Origin: Bacteroidota bacterium
Lineage (GTDB): Bacteria; Bacteroidota; Bacteroidia; Chitinophagales; BACL12
Reading direction: 5' to 3'
DNA: 64,000 nucleotides
Assembly: GCA_016715425.1 (NCBI GenBank)
Contig: JADKAC010000003.1
Span: 211,917-275,916 of the forward strand
Shown here: positions 35,341-43,975 of the stretch, in pieces
Numbering within the stretch: the first letter of the stretch is position 1
Layout of the letters: each line of letters begins with the position of its first letter
The notes under the pieces: generated by a model
What the model saw: only the letters and a program-made list of their open reading frames with translations
Told to the model about the DNA's origin: nothing
Databases searched by the model: none
Made by a program: the position numbers and the translations under genes

Positions 35341-36195
35341 GTGAATCGAAGAAGCAAATTGATACTGTTTTCTTTAGGGATACTTGTGTCCGTAGAAGCA
35401 TATGTGTTTGGATTTAATAATTTCAACAACGCATTATTCTCCGGCAAACACAGTAACCTATTTGTAATAATCGGGGTGAGTTTAATTCTGATTCTAGCAT
35501 TGATATTATTTATACAGCAGTATTTGCATTTGCGTAGTCAAAACATTCAAATCAACTCAGGAGTGACCGGAAATTATGTTATTGAAATTGATTCGGATGA
35601 TGAAAAAGAAATTATAATTGAGTCTGCACATTCTATACATCAAGAAAAAATTACAGAGCAGGAAGTATTAACTGCGGATGCAATAGAACATATGCAAACC
35701 GAATCATTGCTTTCAGAAATTGATTTACAAAATCTGAAAGAAGACATTGACTTACAGCTCACAACAGCAGAACAGCAATTACAATTATTTGCTTTAGAAA
35801 TATATGCGCATGGCAAACAGGAAGAATATCATGGATTGCAAGCGGCAAAAATTCATTTAAACAGAATTCCGATTTTGTATAATGATTTAAAACAATTCAG
35901 AGGTAATTATACAGGATACGATCGGCGATTGATAGAGGTAATACAATTGTTTAGCAATGCACTTTTTAATTATCAAACATTAGCCACTCAAAATACTTTT
36001 TTGCAGAAAGAAATGGAAGAAAAAATATTTCAACTATATAATTCACAGATTAAAGAATTAGTGCTTGCCTATCGTGGAATGATAAATCGTTTATTTCAAA
36101 AACAGGCAATTGATTTATTTGAACCGGTAATCAGTATTCTAAAAAACATTCGTGAAGTGATGACACCAATGGAAGCAGATAATACTGCTGTTTAA
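35341..36195 (+). CDS. Hypothetical inner-membrane protein with long cytoplasmic helical domain
   Basis: 284 residues, GTG start at 35341. Two membrane segments near the N-terminus (about residues 7-27 and 41-60), then a Glu-rich linker (IEIDSDDEKEIIIESAHSIH) and a mostly helical, Gln/Leu-rich C-terminal part (LTTAEQQLQLFALEIYAHGK ... TFLQKEMEEKIFQLYNSQIK) that could be a coiled coil. I do not recognise a family. Divergent from tetR; its stop overlaps that of purD by 4 bases. Confidence 0.7.
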   Translation: MNRRSKLILFSLGILVSVEAYVFGFNNFNNALFSGKHSNLFVIIGVSLILILALILFIQQYLHLRSQNIQINSGVTGNYVIEIDSDDEKEIIIESAHSIHQEKITEQEVLTADAIEHMQTESLLSEIDLQNLKEDIDLQLTTAEQQLQLFALEIYAHGKQEEYHGLQAAKIHLNRIPILYNDLKQFRGNYTGYDRRLIEVIQLFSNALFNYQTLATQNTFLQKEMEEKIFQLYNSQIKELVLAYRGMINRLFQKQAIDLFEPVISILKNIREVMTPMEADNTAV

Positions 36196-37454
36196 AGATC
36201 AAATCCAATATCTCTTCTGAAGTATCTGCTATCGAAATAAATTCTGCCGGCATTCACATAACATAATTGCAAAGCCTCCTGATGATTTTTTCCGTAAGCA
36301 GTTACCGCCATCACACGACCACCATTACTTACTAATTCACCACTTGTATTCAGAATAGTACCTGCCTGAAACACCATACAGTTTTCAGTATTTTCCAATC
36401 CCTGAATTACATAACCCTTTTCAAATATTCCGGGATAGCCATGCGAAGCAAGTATCACCGTTGCACAAACTTTTTCATCAACTTCCATTGTTTCATCACC
36501 TAATGTATTATTAGCAACCGCAATAAATAATTTCAATACATCAGATTTTATTCGAGGTATAATTACTTGTGTTTCCGGATCACCCAATCTGCAATTATAT
36601 TCAATCACATAAGGCGAACCGTTCACATTAATTAATCCAAAATATAAAAATCCTTTATACTGAATATTATCTTGTTGTAATCCATTAATTGTTGGTTGAA
36701 TTATTTCCTTCTCTACTTTTTCTATAAATTCTTTTGTTGCAAATGGAGGTGGAGAAACTGCACCCATACCGCCGGTATTTAATCCGGAATCTCCTTCACC
36801 AATTTTTTTATAATCTTTTGATGCAGGTAAAATTTTGTAATTTTTTCCATCGGTAAGAATAATTACAGTGAGTTCAATACCATTTAAAAAATCTTCAATC
36901 ACCACTTTATTTCCTGCCTCGCCAAACTTGCCGCTTAACATACTTTGTAATTCTTGTTTTGCTTCTTCAATTGAATTACAAATTACGACACCTTTACCCG
37001 CTGCAAGTCCATCTGCTTTTAAAACAACAGGCATTGTATGAGAATCTAAATAAGTTAAACCATCCTGAATATTTTGCAAAGTAATTTCTTTATATGACGC
37101 AGTTGGAATTGCATGTTTGATCAAAAACTGTTTTGCAAAAGCTTTACTTCCTTCCAATTGCGCCGCCATTTTATCAGGACCAATTACAGGAATAGAGGAA
37201 TGTGTTTTAAAAAAATCAACAATGCCATTTACTAAAGGATCCTCAGGACCTACGACAATCATATCAACTGCATTACTATTGCAAAAAGAAAGCAAGCCTT
37301 CAAAATCATTTACCGAAATTGCAACATTGGTTCCGCATAACGCAGTGCCTGGATTGCCGGGTGCTATAAACAATTGTTCGCATAACTCTGATTGCGCAAT
37401 CTTCCATGCCATTGCATGTTCACGTCCGCCATTTCCTAATAATAAAACTTTCAT
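36192..37454 (-). CDS. purD: Phosphoribosylamine--glycine ligase
   Basis: Second step of purine synthesis: joins glycine to phosphoribosylamine with ATP. 420 residues from ATG 37454. ATP-grasp enzyme: MKVLLLGNGGREHAMAWKIA N-domain, FIAPGNPGTA, GPEDPLVNGIVDFF, ATP-grasp motifs PVVLKADGLAAGKGVVIC, GDSGLNTGGMGAVSPPPF and YNCRLGDPETQVIIPRI. A longer in-frame beginning at 37493 is ruled out by the -7 promoter box between the two starts. Confidence 0.94.
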   Translation of the reverse strand: MKVLLLGNGGREHAMAWKIAQSELCEQLFIAPGNPGTALCGTNVAISVNDFEGLLSFCNSNAVDMIVVGPEDPLVNGIVDFFKTHSSIPVIGPDKMAAQLEGSKAFAKQFLIKHAIPTASYKEITLQNIQDGLTYLDSHTMPVVLKADGLAAGKGVVICNSIEEAKQELQSMLSGKFGEAGNKVVIEDFLNGIELTVIILTDGKNYKILPASKDYKKIGEGDSGLNTGGMGAVSPPPFATKEFIEKVEKEIIQPTINGLQQDNIQYKGFLYFGLINVNGSPYVIEYNCRLGDPETQVIIPRIKSDVLKLFIAVANNTLGDETMEVDEKVCATVILASHGYPGIFEKGYVIQGLENTENCMVFQAGTILNTSGELVSNGGRVMAVTAYGKNHQEALQLCYVNAGRIYFDSRYFRRDIGFDL

Positions 37455-37458
37455 ACTG

Positions 37459-37466
37459 CAAAGGTA
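37459..37466 (-). promoter_or_regulatory. -7 promoter box of purD
   Basis: TACCTTTG on the minus strand (37466-37459) matches TAnnTTTG and ends 4 bases before the purD ATG at 37454, predicting a leaderless transcript. No convincing -33 TTTG at the usual distance. A box for metF stands 35 bases away on the other strand, so the two genes share a short divergent promoter region. Confidence 0.5.
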
Positions 37467-37500
37467 ACAGGCATAAACAAGTGTTACCTGCATATTATAA

Positions 37501-37508
37501 TATATTTG
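37501..37508 (+). promoter_or_regulatory. -7 promoter box of metF
   Basis: TATATTTG matches the consensus TAnnTTTG and lies 27 bases before the ATG at 37536. No riboswitch-like structure can be seen in the short leader. Confidence 0.5.
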
Positions 37509-37535
37509 CCCACTATTTAAAATGAATCAGCAAAT

Positions 37536-38510
37536 ATGAAAGTGATTGATCATATCAATAATGCAGACCGCACCTTGTTATCCTTTGAAATTTTGCCGCC
37601 ATTAAAAGGCAAAAGTATTCAGGGCATTTATGATGTATTGGATCCATTAGTAGAATTACATCCTGCTTTTGTAAATGTTACTTATCACCGCTCGGAATAT
37701 GTATATAAAAAACGTGGTGATTTGGATGCCGGATTAAATAGCGAAACATTTGAAAAAGTATATATCCGCAAACGTCCGGGTACAGTTGGTATTTGTGCAG
37801 CCATTCAATTCAAATACAAAATTGATGCAGTAGCACATTTAATTTGTGGTGGATTCAGCAAAGAAGAAACTGAAGATGCTTTAATTGATCTTTGGTATTT
37901 AAGTGTTGAAAATGTATTGCTGCTGCGAGGTGATTCTGCAAAAAATGAAAGACATTTTACACCGGATTCCGGTGGACATAAATATGCGATTGATCTTGTT
38001 AATCAAGCGATGCAAATGAATAAAGGCATTTACCTGGAAGATGAATTGCAGGATGCGTACAAAACAAATTTCAATGTGGGTGTTGCGGGATATCCTGAAA
38101 AACATTTTGAAAGTCCGAATATAAAAAGTGATTTAAAATATCTGAAAGCAAAAGTGGATGCTGGTGCATCTTATATAGTTACACAAATGTTTTTTGATAA
38201 TAAAAAATATTTTGATTTTGTAAATCGCTGTCGGGCAGAGGGAATTACAGTACCGATTATTCCGGGAATAAAACCCATTACTTCTGCATCGCAGATACAA
38301 ACTATTCCAAGTACTTTTCATGTAGATATTCCTGAAGAATTATCTGATGCAATTGATAAGTGTAAAAACAATGAAGATGTGAAACGCATTGGCTCCAATT
38401 GGTGTATAGATCAATCAAAAGAATTGTTAAAAGCCAATGTGCCTTGTATTCATTATTATACTATGGGCAAAGCAGATACAATGAAAAATATTATCAAAGA
38501 AGTATTTTAA
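37536..38510 (+). CDS. metF: Methylenetetrahydrofolate reductase
   Basis: FAD enzyme that reduces 5,10-methylene-THF to 5-methyl-THF for methionine synthesis. 324 residues, TIM barrel: LLSFEILPPLKGKSIQGIYD at the start, AHLICGGFSKEETEDALIDL, NVLLLRGDS (pterin-binding strand), NFNVGVAGYPEKH and GASYIVTQMFFDNKKYFDFV, IPIIPGIKPI. All are family hallmarks. Divergent from purD; no gene follows for 489 bases. Confidence 0.95.
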   Translation: MKVIDHINNADRTLLSFEILPPLKGKSIQGIYDVLDPLVELHPAFVNVTYHRSEYVYKKRGDLDAGLNSETFEKVYIRKRPGTVGICAAIQFKYKIDAVAHLICGGFSKEETEDALIDLWYLSVENVLLLRGDSAKNERHFTPDSGGHKYAIDLVNQAMQMNKGIYLEDELQDAYKTNFNVGVAGYPEKHFESPNIKSDLKYLKAKVDAGASYIVTQMFFDNKKYFDFVNRCRAEGITVPIIPGIKPITSASQIQTIPSTFHVDIPEELSDAIDKCKNNEDVKRIGSNWCIDQSKELLKANVPCIHYYTMGKADTMKNIIKEVF

Positions 38511-38765
38511 TGAATGGTGAGTGGTGAATAGTGAGTTAATGAGCAATAAGCGAGCAGGCAAAAGCAAAAGGGAGGGGGCAAAAGCAAAGGGGCAAAGGGA
38601 AAAAGGAAAAGGGAAGGGGGGAAAAAGAAAGGGGCAAAGGGAAAAAAATAAGAAGGGAGGGAAGCAATGAGCAATAGGCAATAGGCAAAGTAAATGGAAA
38701 ATTATAAATGAATCAGTTAGGAATTTTTTTTCGCCAATAGCCAACAGCTAACGGCAAATAGCCAT
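38511..38765. repeat. Low-complexity region with purine-rich tract
   Basis: Short repeated words (GAGCAATA, GTGGTGAATAGTGAG) matching those at 31905-32130 in inverted orientation, followed by a run of almost only A and G on the + strand (about 38549-38664: AAAAGGGAGGGGG, GGGAAGGGGGGAAAAAG and similar). The tail GCCAATAGCCAACAGCTAAC recurs inverted near 31913. No gene seen. Confidence 0.7.
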
Positions 38766-38999
38766 TTAATGAAAAATGAATTTGTGAAAAAAATCATCGA
38801 AGGATTGGGACGCCATCCTAGGAGTAACTCATCCGTGATACTGTGTAATTTTTCTAAATGCATTACCACGAATAACACGAATCAATTTTTATGGACAACC
38901 AATGTACGAATAAATGCGGTTTTCTTTCTGTGAAACTCCGTGTATTGCTTCGTGATCTCTGTGTAATTTCTTCATTACAAAAAAAGGTTTTCTTTCCAA
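38766..38999. other. Intergenic region without visible gene
   Basis: No open frame with coding character. Phrases such as CACGAATAACACGAATC and GATCTCTGTGTAATTTC resemble AT-rich filler words also seen near 19325-19400; they are probably members of a dispersed intergenic family. No terminator for metF could be found here. Confidence 0.5.
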
Positions 39000-40295
39000 T
39001 TAAATCAGAGCAGTAATTTTTTCTCTATTACTTATTAAAATATAAATTAAATAAAAAGTAGTTAGCATTCCTGTGAAAAACGGCACTATAAATAAATAGC
39101 TGTAAGGTATCTGAATAAAGGTGTAGAATATTACAAGATATACTTGCAGGCTGCCAATTAAAAACCCCACTGATTGAAGAGTTGCTTTTTTCTTGAGATA
39201 AAATATTCCCAAAAGAATTACAGACCCCATTGAAAATAAAAAATGCGTAAGTCTTAAAGTATTAAACTTACTCTCTACAGTTCCATGTAAAGTATCATAA
39301 AAATATCCGGCGAAACCATAACCGGAAAACAATTTTTCAGGCTTATCACCTGGGGCATTATCCATGGCTTCCCAAACGGCTCTTGCTGCTTTTGTATGAT
39401 ATGCAAATCCATTGGTAAACACAGAAACATCCTGCAATAAAAAAGGAATTACATAAAATATGAGCACTCCACTAATTACTATTATCAATCCTTTACCAAG
39501 TTGTTTTTTATTTTCAAAATAAAATACAAGTGCCAGCAATGGCAACCATAACACCAATGAATAGCGAGACAACAAACACAAAATAATTGCAGCAGAAATA
39601 AAAACAATATTTCTTTTCATCAATGCCAGTACCAATAAAATATAATATGCAGCAATTAATGATTCCACAGAAAACTGAAAGTCGTATTCATTGAATAAAA
39701 GCAATAGAATATAAGCAGTAAATGGAATAAGTATCCAAAAAATTTTAAACGCATGTGGTGATTGAGATTTAATAATTTGAAATGCAAACACACTTAACGC
39801 AATCATCAGTGCAAAAAAAGAAATAAGCCTATAATCGAAATGCATTATTTCAGCAATGCTATACGGCAGCCATTGCAAAGGCAGATAAGTGGGATATAAT
39901 GCATAGCCATAAAAATCAATTTGCTGATAAGGGAATTCACCCGCTAATAATCTTTCATTTAAAGTATGCAATTGCGGTATCACATCCGAGTATCTTTCTA
40001 CATGCAATACAGATGAAGATGTAATTAAAATCGGAGTAAAAAAGAAATAACAAATTGCAATACAAAAAATACAAATTACAGCGACAACAATTTTAAATCG
40101 CAGTGAAACAGAAATAAAATCGGCAGATGTTTTTGCAGAATAAGATATTAGCAAAAATCCCGGAATAATTGCACTGAGAAAAAGTATCAATGGATTTAAA
40201 TACAATGTCCATAGCCCATGCCAGCTACTCAATGCAATTGCATGAAAAAACAGCAACACACACAACAAAATAATTACGAGTAATGTATTCCGCAT
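39000..40295 (-). CDS. Polytopic membrane protein, possible GT-C glycosyltransferase
   Basis: 431 residues with about ten to twelve hydrophobic helices from the N-terminus on. The first large periplasmic loop reads VERYSDVIPQLHTLNERLLA, GEFPYQQIDFYGYALYPTYL; Asp/Glu residues just after the first helices and a G-x-PY pattern are seen in lipid-linked mannosyltransferases (GT87/ArnT-like). I infer a GT-C type transferase with low certainty. Its ATG overlaps the birA stop (TAATG). Confidence 0.55.
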   Translation of the reverse strand: MRNTLLVIILLCVLLFFHAIALSSWHGLWTLYLNPLILFLSAIIPGFLLISYSAKTSADFISVSLRFKIVVAVICIFCIAICYFFFTPILITSSSVLHVERYSDVIPQLHTLNERLLAGEFPYQQIDFYGYALYPTYLPLQWLPYSIAEIMHFDYRLISFFALMIALSVFAFQIIKSQSPHAFKIFWILIPFTAYILLLLFNEYDFQFSVESLIAAYYILLVLALMKRNIVFISAAIILCLLSRYSLVLWLPLLALVFYFENKKQLGKGLIIVISGVLIFYVIPFLLQDVSVFTNGFAYHTKAARAVWEAMDNAPGDKPEKLFSGYGFAGYFYDTLHGTVESKFNTLRLTHFLFSMGSVILLGIFYLKKKATLQSVGFLIGSLQVYLVIFYTFIQIPYSYLFIVPFFTGMLTTFYLIYILISNREKITALI

Positions 40296-41050
40296 TATAA
40301 AAAAATAATTTCCTTCACACTAAATTTTTGTTCCGATCCATTTACTGAGATAATAAGTTTTCCTTCATTATTAACGCCGGTAATAATACCTTCAAAAAAA
40401 TGATTCTCTGTTTTAAATGCCGACAATATATTTTTTCTAAACAATGATGCATGATATAATGTATCCACTTCTTTTAATTTTTTCTCCCGCAATATGAAAT
40501 AATATTTTTCAATTTGCATACATAATTCCTCAAAGATATCTTGCAATTCGAATTCACTTTTTTCTGTTATTGCAAGCGAAGTAGCATTGGGCAAATCATT
40601 AAAATATAATTGATTCACATTTGCGCCGACACCCACAATACAGTTTTTAATTTTGTTACCCTGTATGCTGGTTTCAATTAAAATTCCTGTTACTTTATTT
40701 TCTTCTATCAAAATATCATTAGGCCATTTAATCCAAACTTGTTTATCGGTAAATCTCCTTATCGTTTCCATTACCGCCAACGCAATTGCTTTATTAAAAA
40801 AAAATAATGATTTCACTTCCATAAAAGCCGGCTTGAGTAAAATGGATACCAAGAGATTTTTACCCGGTTCACTTTCCCATCTTTTTCCTTGCTGCCCTTT
40901 TCCTGCATTTTGATTAGCTGCGATAACAGTCATTCCTTCCACAGCTTCATGAGTATTTATAAATTCTTGCACCCATGCATTTGTAGATGGAATATTTTCC
41001 AGAGAATACAGAATTTTTCCAATAAATATCGTGTTAGAAATCGTGCGCAA
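40295..41050 (-). CDS. birA: Biotin--[acetyl-CoA-carboxylase] ligase
   Basis: Attaches biotin to the carboxyl-carrier protein through biotinyl-AMP. 251 residues without the N-terminal DNA-binding domain of E. coli BirA, so catalytic only. Motifs: SLENIPSTNAWVQEF, NQNAGKGQQGKRWESEPGKN (the ATP/biotin loop, normally GRGRxGR, here GKGQQGK), WIKWPNDILIEENKVTGILI and GVGANVNQ. No ATG is available at the beginning; a TTG at 41050 is the likely start. It overlaps the downstream membrane-protein gene. Confidence 0.9.
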   Translation of the reverse strand: MRTISNTIFIGKILYSLENIPSTNAWVQEFINTHEAVEGMTVIAANQNAGKGQQGKRWESEPGKNLLVSILLKPAFMEVKSLFFFNKAIALAVMETIRRFTDKQVWIKWPNDILIEENKVTGILIETSIQGNKIKNCIVGVGANVNQLYFNDLPNATSLAITEKSEFELQDIFEELCMQIEKYYFILREKKLKEVDTLYHASLFRKNILSAFKTENHFFEGIITGVNNEGKLIISVNGSEQKFSVKEIIFL

Positions 41051-41059
41051 AGGAATTTG

Positions 41060-41067
41060 TAATTTTG
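41060..41067 (+). promoter_or_regulatory. -7 promoter box of rsfS-ftsH
   Basis: TAATTTTG matches TAnnTTTG and lies 18 bases before the GTG start at 41086. The intergenic distance to the divergent birA start is only 35 bases. Confidence 0.4.
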
Positions 41068-41085
41068 TTCAACATTAAATTATAA

Positions 41086-41460
41086 GTGAGTATAGCAAAA
41101 TCAAAATTAAAGCAGAAACAATTTTCGCTGAACAATCTCGTCATTGAGAGTATCCTTGATAAAAAAGGAGAAGAAATAGTCCTCTTGGATCTTACCACAG
41201 TGAATGATACCATAGTAGATACATTTATTATTTGTGAAGCTGACAACATAACGCAGGTACGAGCTATAGCAAATAATATTGTGGATCAGGCGGAAGAGCA
41301 GGGTATAATTCCTCATAGTAAAGAAGGATTTGCCAATAGTGAATGGATATTAATTGATTTCATTGATACTGTTGTGCATGTGTTCCTGAAAACAAAAAGG
41401 CAACTTTACCAGTTAGAGGAGTTATGGCACGATGCAACTTTACAAAAAATAGAAGAATAA
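41086..41460 (+). CDS. rsfS: Ribosome silencing factor RsfS
   Basis: Binds L14 on the large subunit and blocks subunit joining in stationary phase or starvation. 124 residues, GTG start. Conserved VLLDLTTVNDTIVDTFIICE, KEGFANSEWILIDFIDTVVH and VFLKTKRQLYQLEELWHDA. It lies 12 bases before ftsH, an arrangement common in Bacteroidota. Confidence 0.93.
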   Translation: MSIAKSKLKQKQFSLNNLVIESILDKKGEEIVLLDLTTVNDTIVDTFIICEADNITQVRAIANNIVDQAEEQGIIPHSKEGFANSEWILIDFIDTVVHVFLKTKRQLYQLEELWHDATLQKIEE

Positions 41461-41472
41461 GAAAAACATAAA

Positions 41473-43479
41473 ATGAGTATAGAGCAGAATAATAAACCCA
41501 AACCGCAGGGGAATAAAAAATTTAATTTTTACTGGATATATGGTGCAATTGCCGTATTCCTGATTTCCCTTCAATTTTTCCCATTTGGCGGAAGCCCTGT
41601 TAAACTGAATGATTTACAAAAGTTGAATCAGGAAATGTTGCAACCGGGAGATATAGATCGCATTGAAATAGTGAACGATAAGTTTGCTGAGATTTATATC
41701 AAAGAAGACAGGTTAACTAAAGACTTGTATAAAAATGATAAAGTGCCTGAAACAGGTCCACAGTATGAAATGGAAGTGGGCGTTTCCGGACAATTTGAAA
41801 ACCGTCTTGCCGAATTTCAAAAAGAGACTTCCGAGCAGGATAAAATTTACGCTACACATGTTACTCGCCGTGATTGGGGGCCAACTATTATCAGTTGGTT
41901 ATTGCCATTATTTTTATTAATCGCTGTGTGGTTGTTTGTAATGCGTCGTGTTACCGGAGGTGGAGGCATGGGCGGAGGCGGACAGATATTTAATATCGGC
42001 AAGTCGAAAGCAAATCTTTATGATAAGGACACCAAGGTAAATGTAACCTTTAATGATGTGGCCGGATTAGATGAAGCAAAAGAAGAAGTGATGGAGGTGG
42101 TTGACTTCTTGAAAAATCCAAAGAAATACACTTCCCTCGGTGGTAAAATTCCTAAAGGTGTTTTGCTAGTTGGTTCACCGGGAACAGGAAAAACCTTGTT
42201 GGCAAAAGCAATGGCAGGAGAAGCACAAGTGCCTTTCTTCAGTATCTCCGGATCCGATTTCGTGGAGATGTTTGTTGGTGTGGGTGCAAGCCGTGTGCGT
42301 GATCTGTTTAAACAAGCCAGAGAAAAAGCACCTTGTATTATTTTTATTGATGAGATAGATGCTATTGGTCGTGCTCGTGGAAAAAACATGATGCAAAGCA
42401 ATGATGAAAGAGAAAATACATTGAATCAATTATTGGTGGAAATGGATGGTTTTGGAACAGATAAAGGAGTAATCATTCTTGCTGCAACCAACCGCCCTGA
42501 TGTATTGGATCCGGCATTGTTGAGACCCGGTCGTTTTGATCGTCAGATATCTATTGATAAGCCGGACTTAAACGGCCGAGAGCAAATATTTAAAGTGCAT
42601 TTGAAACCGGTGAAAGTTTCAGAAAATGTAGATCCGATGAAACTTGCTTTACAAACTCCGGGATTTGCCGGAGCTGAAATTGCAAACGTTTGTAATGAAG
42701 CGGCATTAATTGCAGCTCGTCGTGGAAAAAAGTTCGTGGAGATGCAAGATTTTAATGATGCTATTGACAGAGTAATTGGTGGATTGGAGAAAAAGAATAA
42801 ACTCATCTCTCCTGATGAGAAAAAAATTATCGCTTACCATGAAGCCGGCCATGCTATTTGTGGTTGGTATTTAGAACATGCAGATCCATTGGTAAAAGTA
42901 TCTATTGTACCTCGTGGAGTTGCAGCATTGGGCTATGCGCAATATATGCCGAAAGAACAATTTCTTTATACCACCGAGCAACTCAATGATATGATGTCAA
43001 TGACTTTAGGTGGCAGAGCTGCGGAGGATATCATTTTTGGAAGAATAAGTACAGGTGCTCAAAACGATTTGGAGCGCATTACAAAAATGGCGTATGCAAT
43101 GGTTACTGTGTATGGTATGAATGCCCGCATCGGACATATTTCTTTTAATGATCCGCAACAGGATTATCGTTTTGCAAAACCTTATAGCGAAGAATTAGCG
43201 AAGGCAATTGATGAAGAGGTGCGCAAAATTATTGATGCGGCTTATATCCGTACTAAAAAATTATTGACGGAGAAAAGACCTCAGTTGGAATTGGTGGCGC
43301 AGGAATTACTTTCCAAGGAAATTATTTATAAAGCAGACTTAGAAAGGCTAATTGGTGATCGCCCGTTTGAAGAACATAAAATGCATGAGGATCTTTCGAA
43401 GGTGAAAGTGGAAAAGGATCCCGAAACGGGAGATATCATTGTGGAGCATATTGATGAAGTGAAAGAGGAAGTGAAGTAA
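41473..43479 (+). CDS. ftsH: ATP-dependent zinc metalloprotease FtsH
   Basis: Membrane-bound AAA protease that degrades misfolded membrane proteins and short-lived regulators. 668 residues: two membrane helices (about 19-38 and 136-158) around a periplasmic domain, Gly-rich linker, AAA domain with Walker A GSPGTGKT (234-241), Walker B CIIFIDEIDAIG and SRH region NRPDVLDPALLRPGRFDRQI, then the peptidase with zinc site HEAGH (456-460). The C-terminal tail is Glu/Lys-rich. Followed by a terminator. Confidence 0.97.
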   Translation: MSIEQNNKPKPQGNKKFNFYWIYGAIAVFLISLQFFPFGGSPVKLNDLQKLNQEMLQPGDIDRIEIVNDKFAEIYIKEDRLTKDLYKNDKVPETGPQYEMEVGVSGQFENRLAEFQKETSEQDKIYATHVTRRDWGPTIISWLLPLFLLIAVWLFVMRRVTGGGGMGGGGQIFNIGKSKANLYDKDTKVNVTFNDVAGLDEAKEEVMEVVDFLKNPKKYTSLGGKIPKGVLLVGSPGTGKTLLAKAMAGEAQVPFFSISGSDFVEMFVGVGASRVRDLFKQAREKAPCIIFIDEIDAIGRARGKNMMQSNDERENTLNQLLVEMDGFGTDKGVIILAATNRPDVLDPALLRPGRFDRQISIDKPDLNGREQIFKVHLKPVKVSENVDPMKLALQTPGFAGAEIANVCNEAALIAARRGKKFVEMQDFNDAIDRVIGGLEKKNKLISPDEKKIIAYHEAGHAICGWYLEHADPLVKVSIVPRGVAALGYAQYMPKEQFLYTTEQLNDMMSMTLGGRAAEDIIFGRISTGAQNDLERITKMAYAMVTVYGMNARIGHISFNDPQQDYRFAKPYSEELAKAIDEEVRKIIDAAYIRTKKLLTEKRPQLELVAQELLSKEIIYKADLERLIGDRPFEEHKMHEDLSKVKVEKDPETGDIIVEHIDEVKEEVK

Positions 43480-43498
43480 TTATTTTTTAAAGAATAAT

Positions 43499-43534
43499 AA
43501 AAAAAGCTGCATTGTAATTAATGCGGCTTTTTTT
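43499..43534 (+). terminator. Terminator of rsfS-ftsH
   Basis: Stem AAAGCTGCATT/AATGCGGCTTT (one G-T wobble) with a 6-base loop and a seven-T tail, 20 bases after the ftsH stop. The A-run before it allows some function on the other strand too. Confidence 0.85.
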
Positions 43535-43544
43535 ATGCGGGGAT

Positions 43545-43975
43545 TCCGGAGATTTCGAACGGAGTGAGAAATAATCCGGAATCTGTTGAAATTTTACGCC
43601 GGCATTATTTGTAATTCTCTCGATGAGATTGCTTCGTTCCTCGCAATGACGCACGCCTTGAGTATTAGTCGTTCTCTTGATGATGCAGTCTTGTTCGGTT
43701 CTCCGTGGCAGGGGTCCGTCAGCTTCCCCAGCCCATTTGTGGTACTTGGCAACGGTTTCCGGGTTCAAATCCTTGGATGTTTGTTCTTCCTAATAGTATT
43801 ATTTGCTTCTCGGATTTGCCCCGGAAAGACAACGTGGGGGTAAGGGATTTGCCCCGGCCTGCCTGCGGTAGCAGGAAAGACAGTCGTGGGGGATGGACAG
43901 TTTCCGGGTTCAAATCCTTGGATGTTTTGTATTCTTATTGGTGTTTAGTGCTTCTCGGATTTGCCCCGGAAAAGC
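43545..43975. repeat. Dispersed repeat cluster (two copies), overlapping the wzc 3' end
   Basis: Two copies (43748-43830 and 43895-43975) of a unit of about 80 bp that starts GTTTCCGGGTTCAAATCC and ends CTCGGATTTGCCCCGGAAA; further copies are at 49611-49690 and 51263-51363. Upstream parts (CCGGAATCTGTTGAA; CCCCAGCCCATT.GTGG) also recur there. At 43614-43653 lies another known-looking repeat, GATTGCTTCGTTCCTCGCAA. A palindromic insert (43858-43875) splits a partial third CCCCGG/AAAGACA unit. The second copy covers the last 8 codons and stop of the wzc-like gene. Confidence 0.85.

Noticed and set aside
37455..37493. Longer N-terminus for purD
   Set aside because: The family begins at MKVLLLGNGGREHA, and the promoter box lies within the extension.
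43487..43768. Small minus-strand open frames in the repeats (also at 43719-43913, 49411-49719)
   Set aside because: They are by-products of the repeat sequence (NPETV..., GFEPGNRCQ...) read through stop-free stretches, with no start context.
43761..43780. tRNA gene suggested by GGTTCAAATCC, a T-loop-like word, in the dispersed repeat
   Set aside because: No acceptor stem, D arm or anticodon arm can be drawn around it, and the word recurs in four repeat copies.
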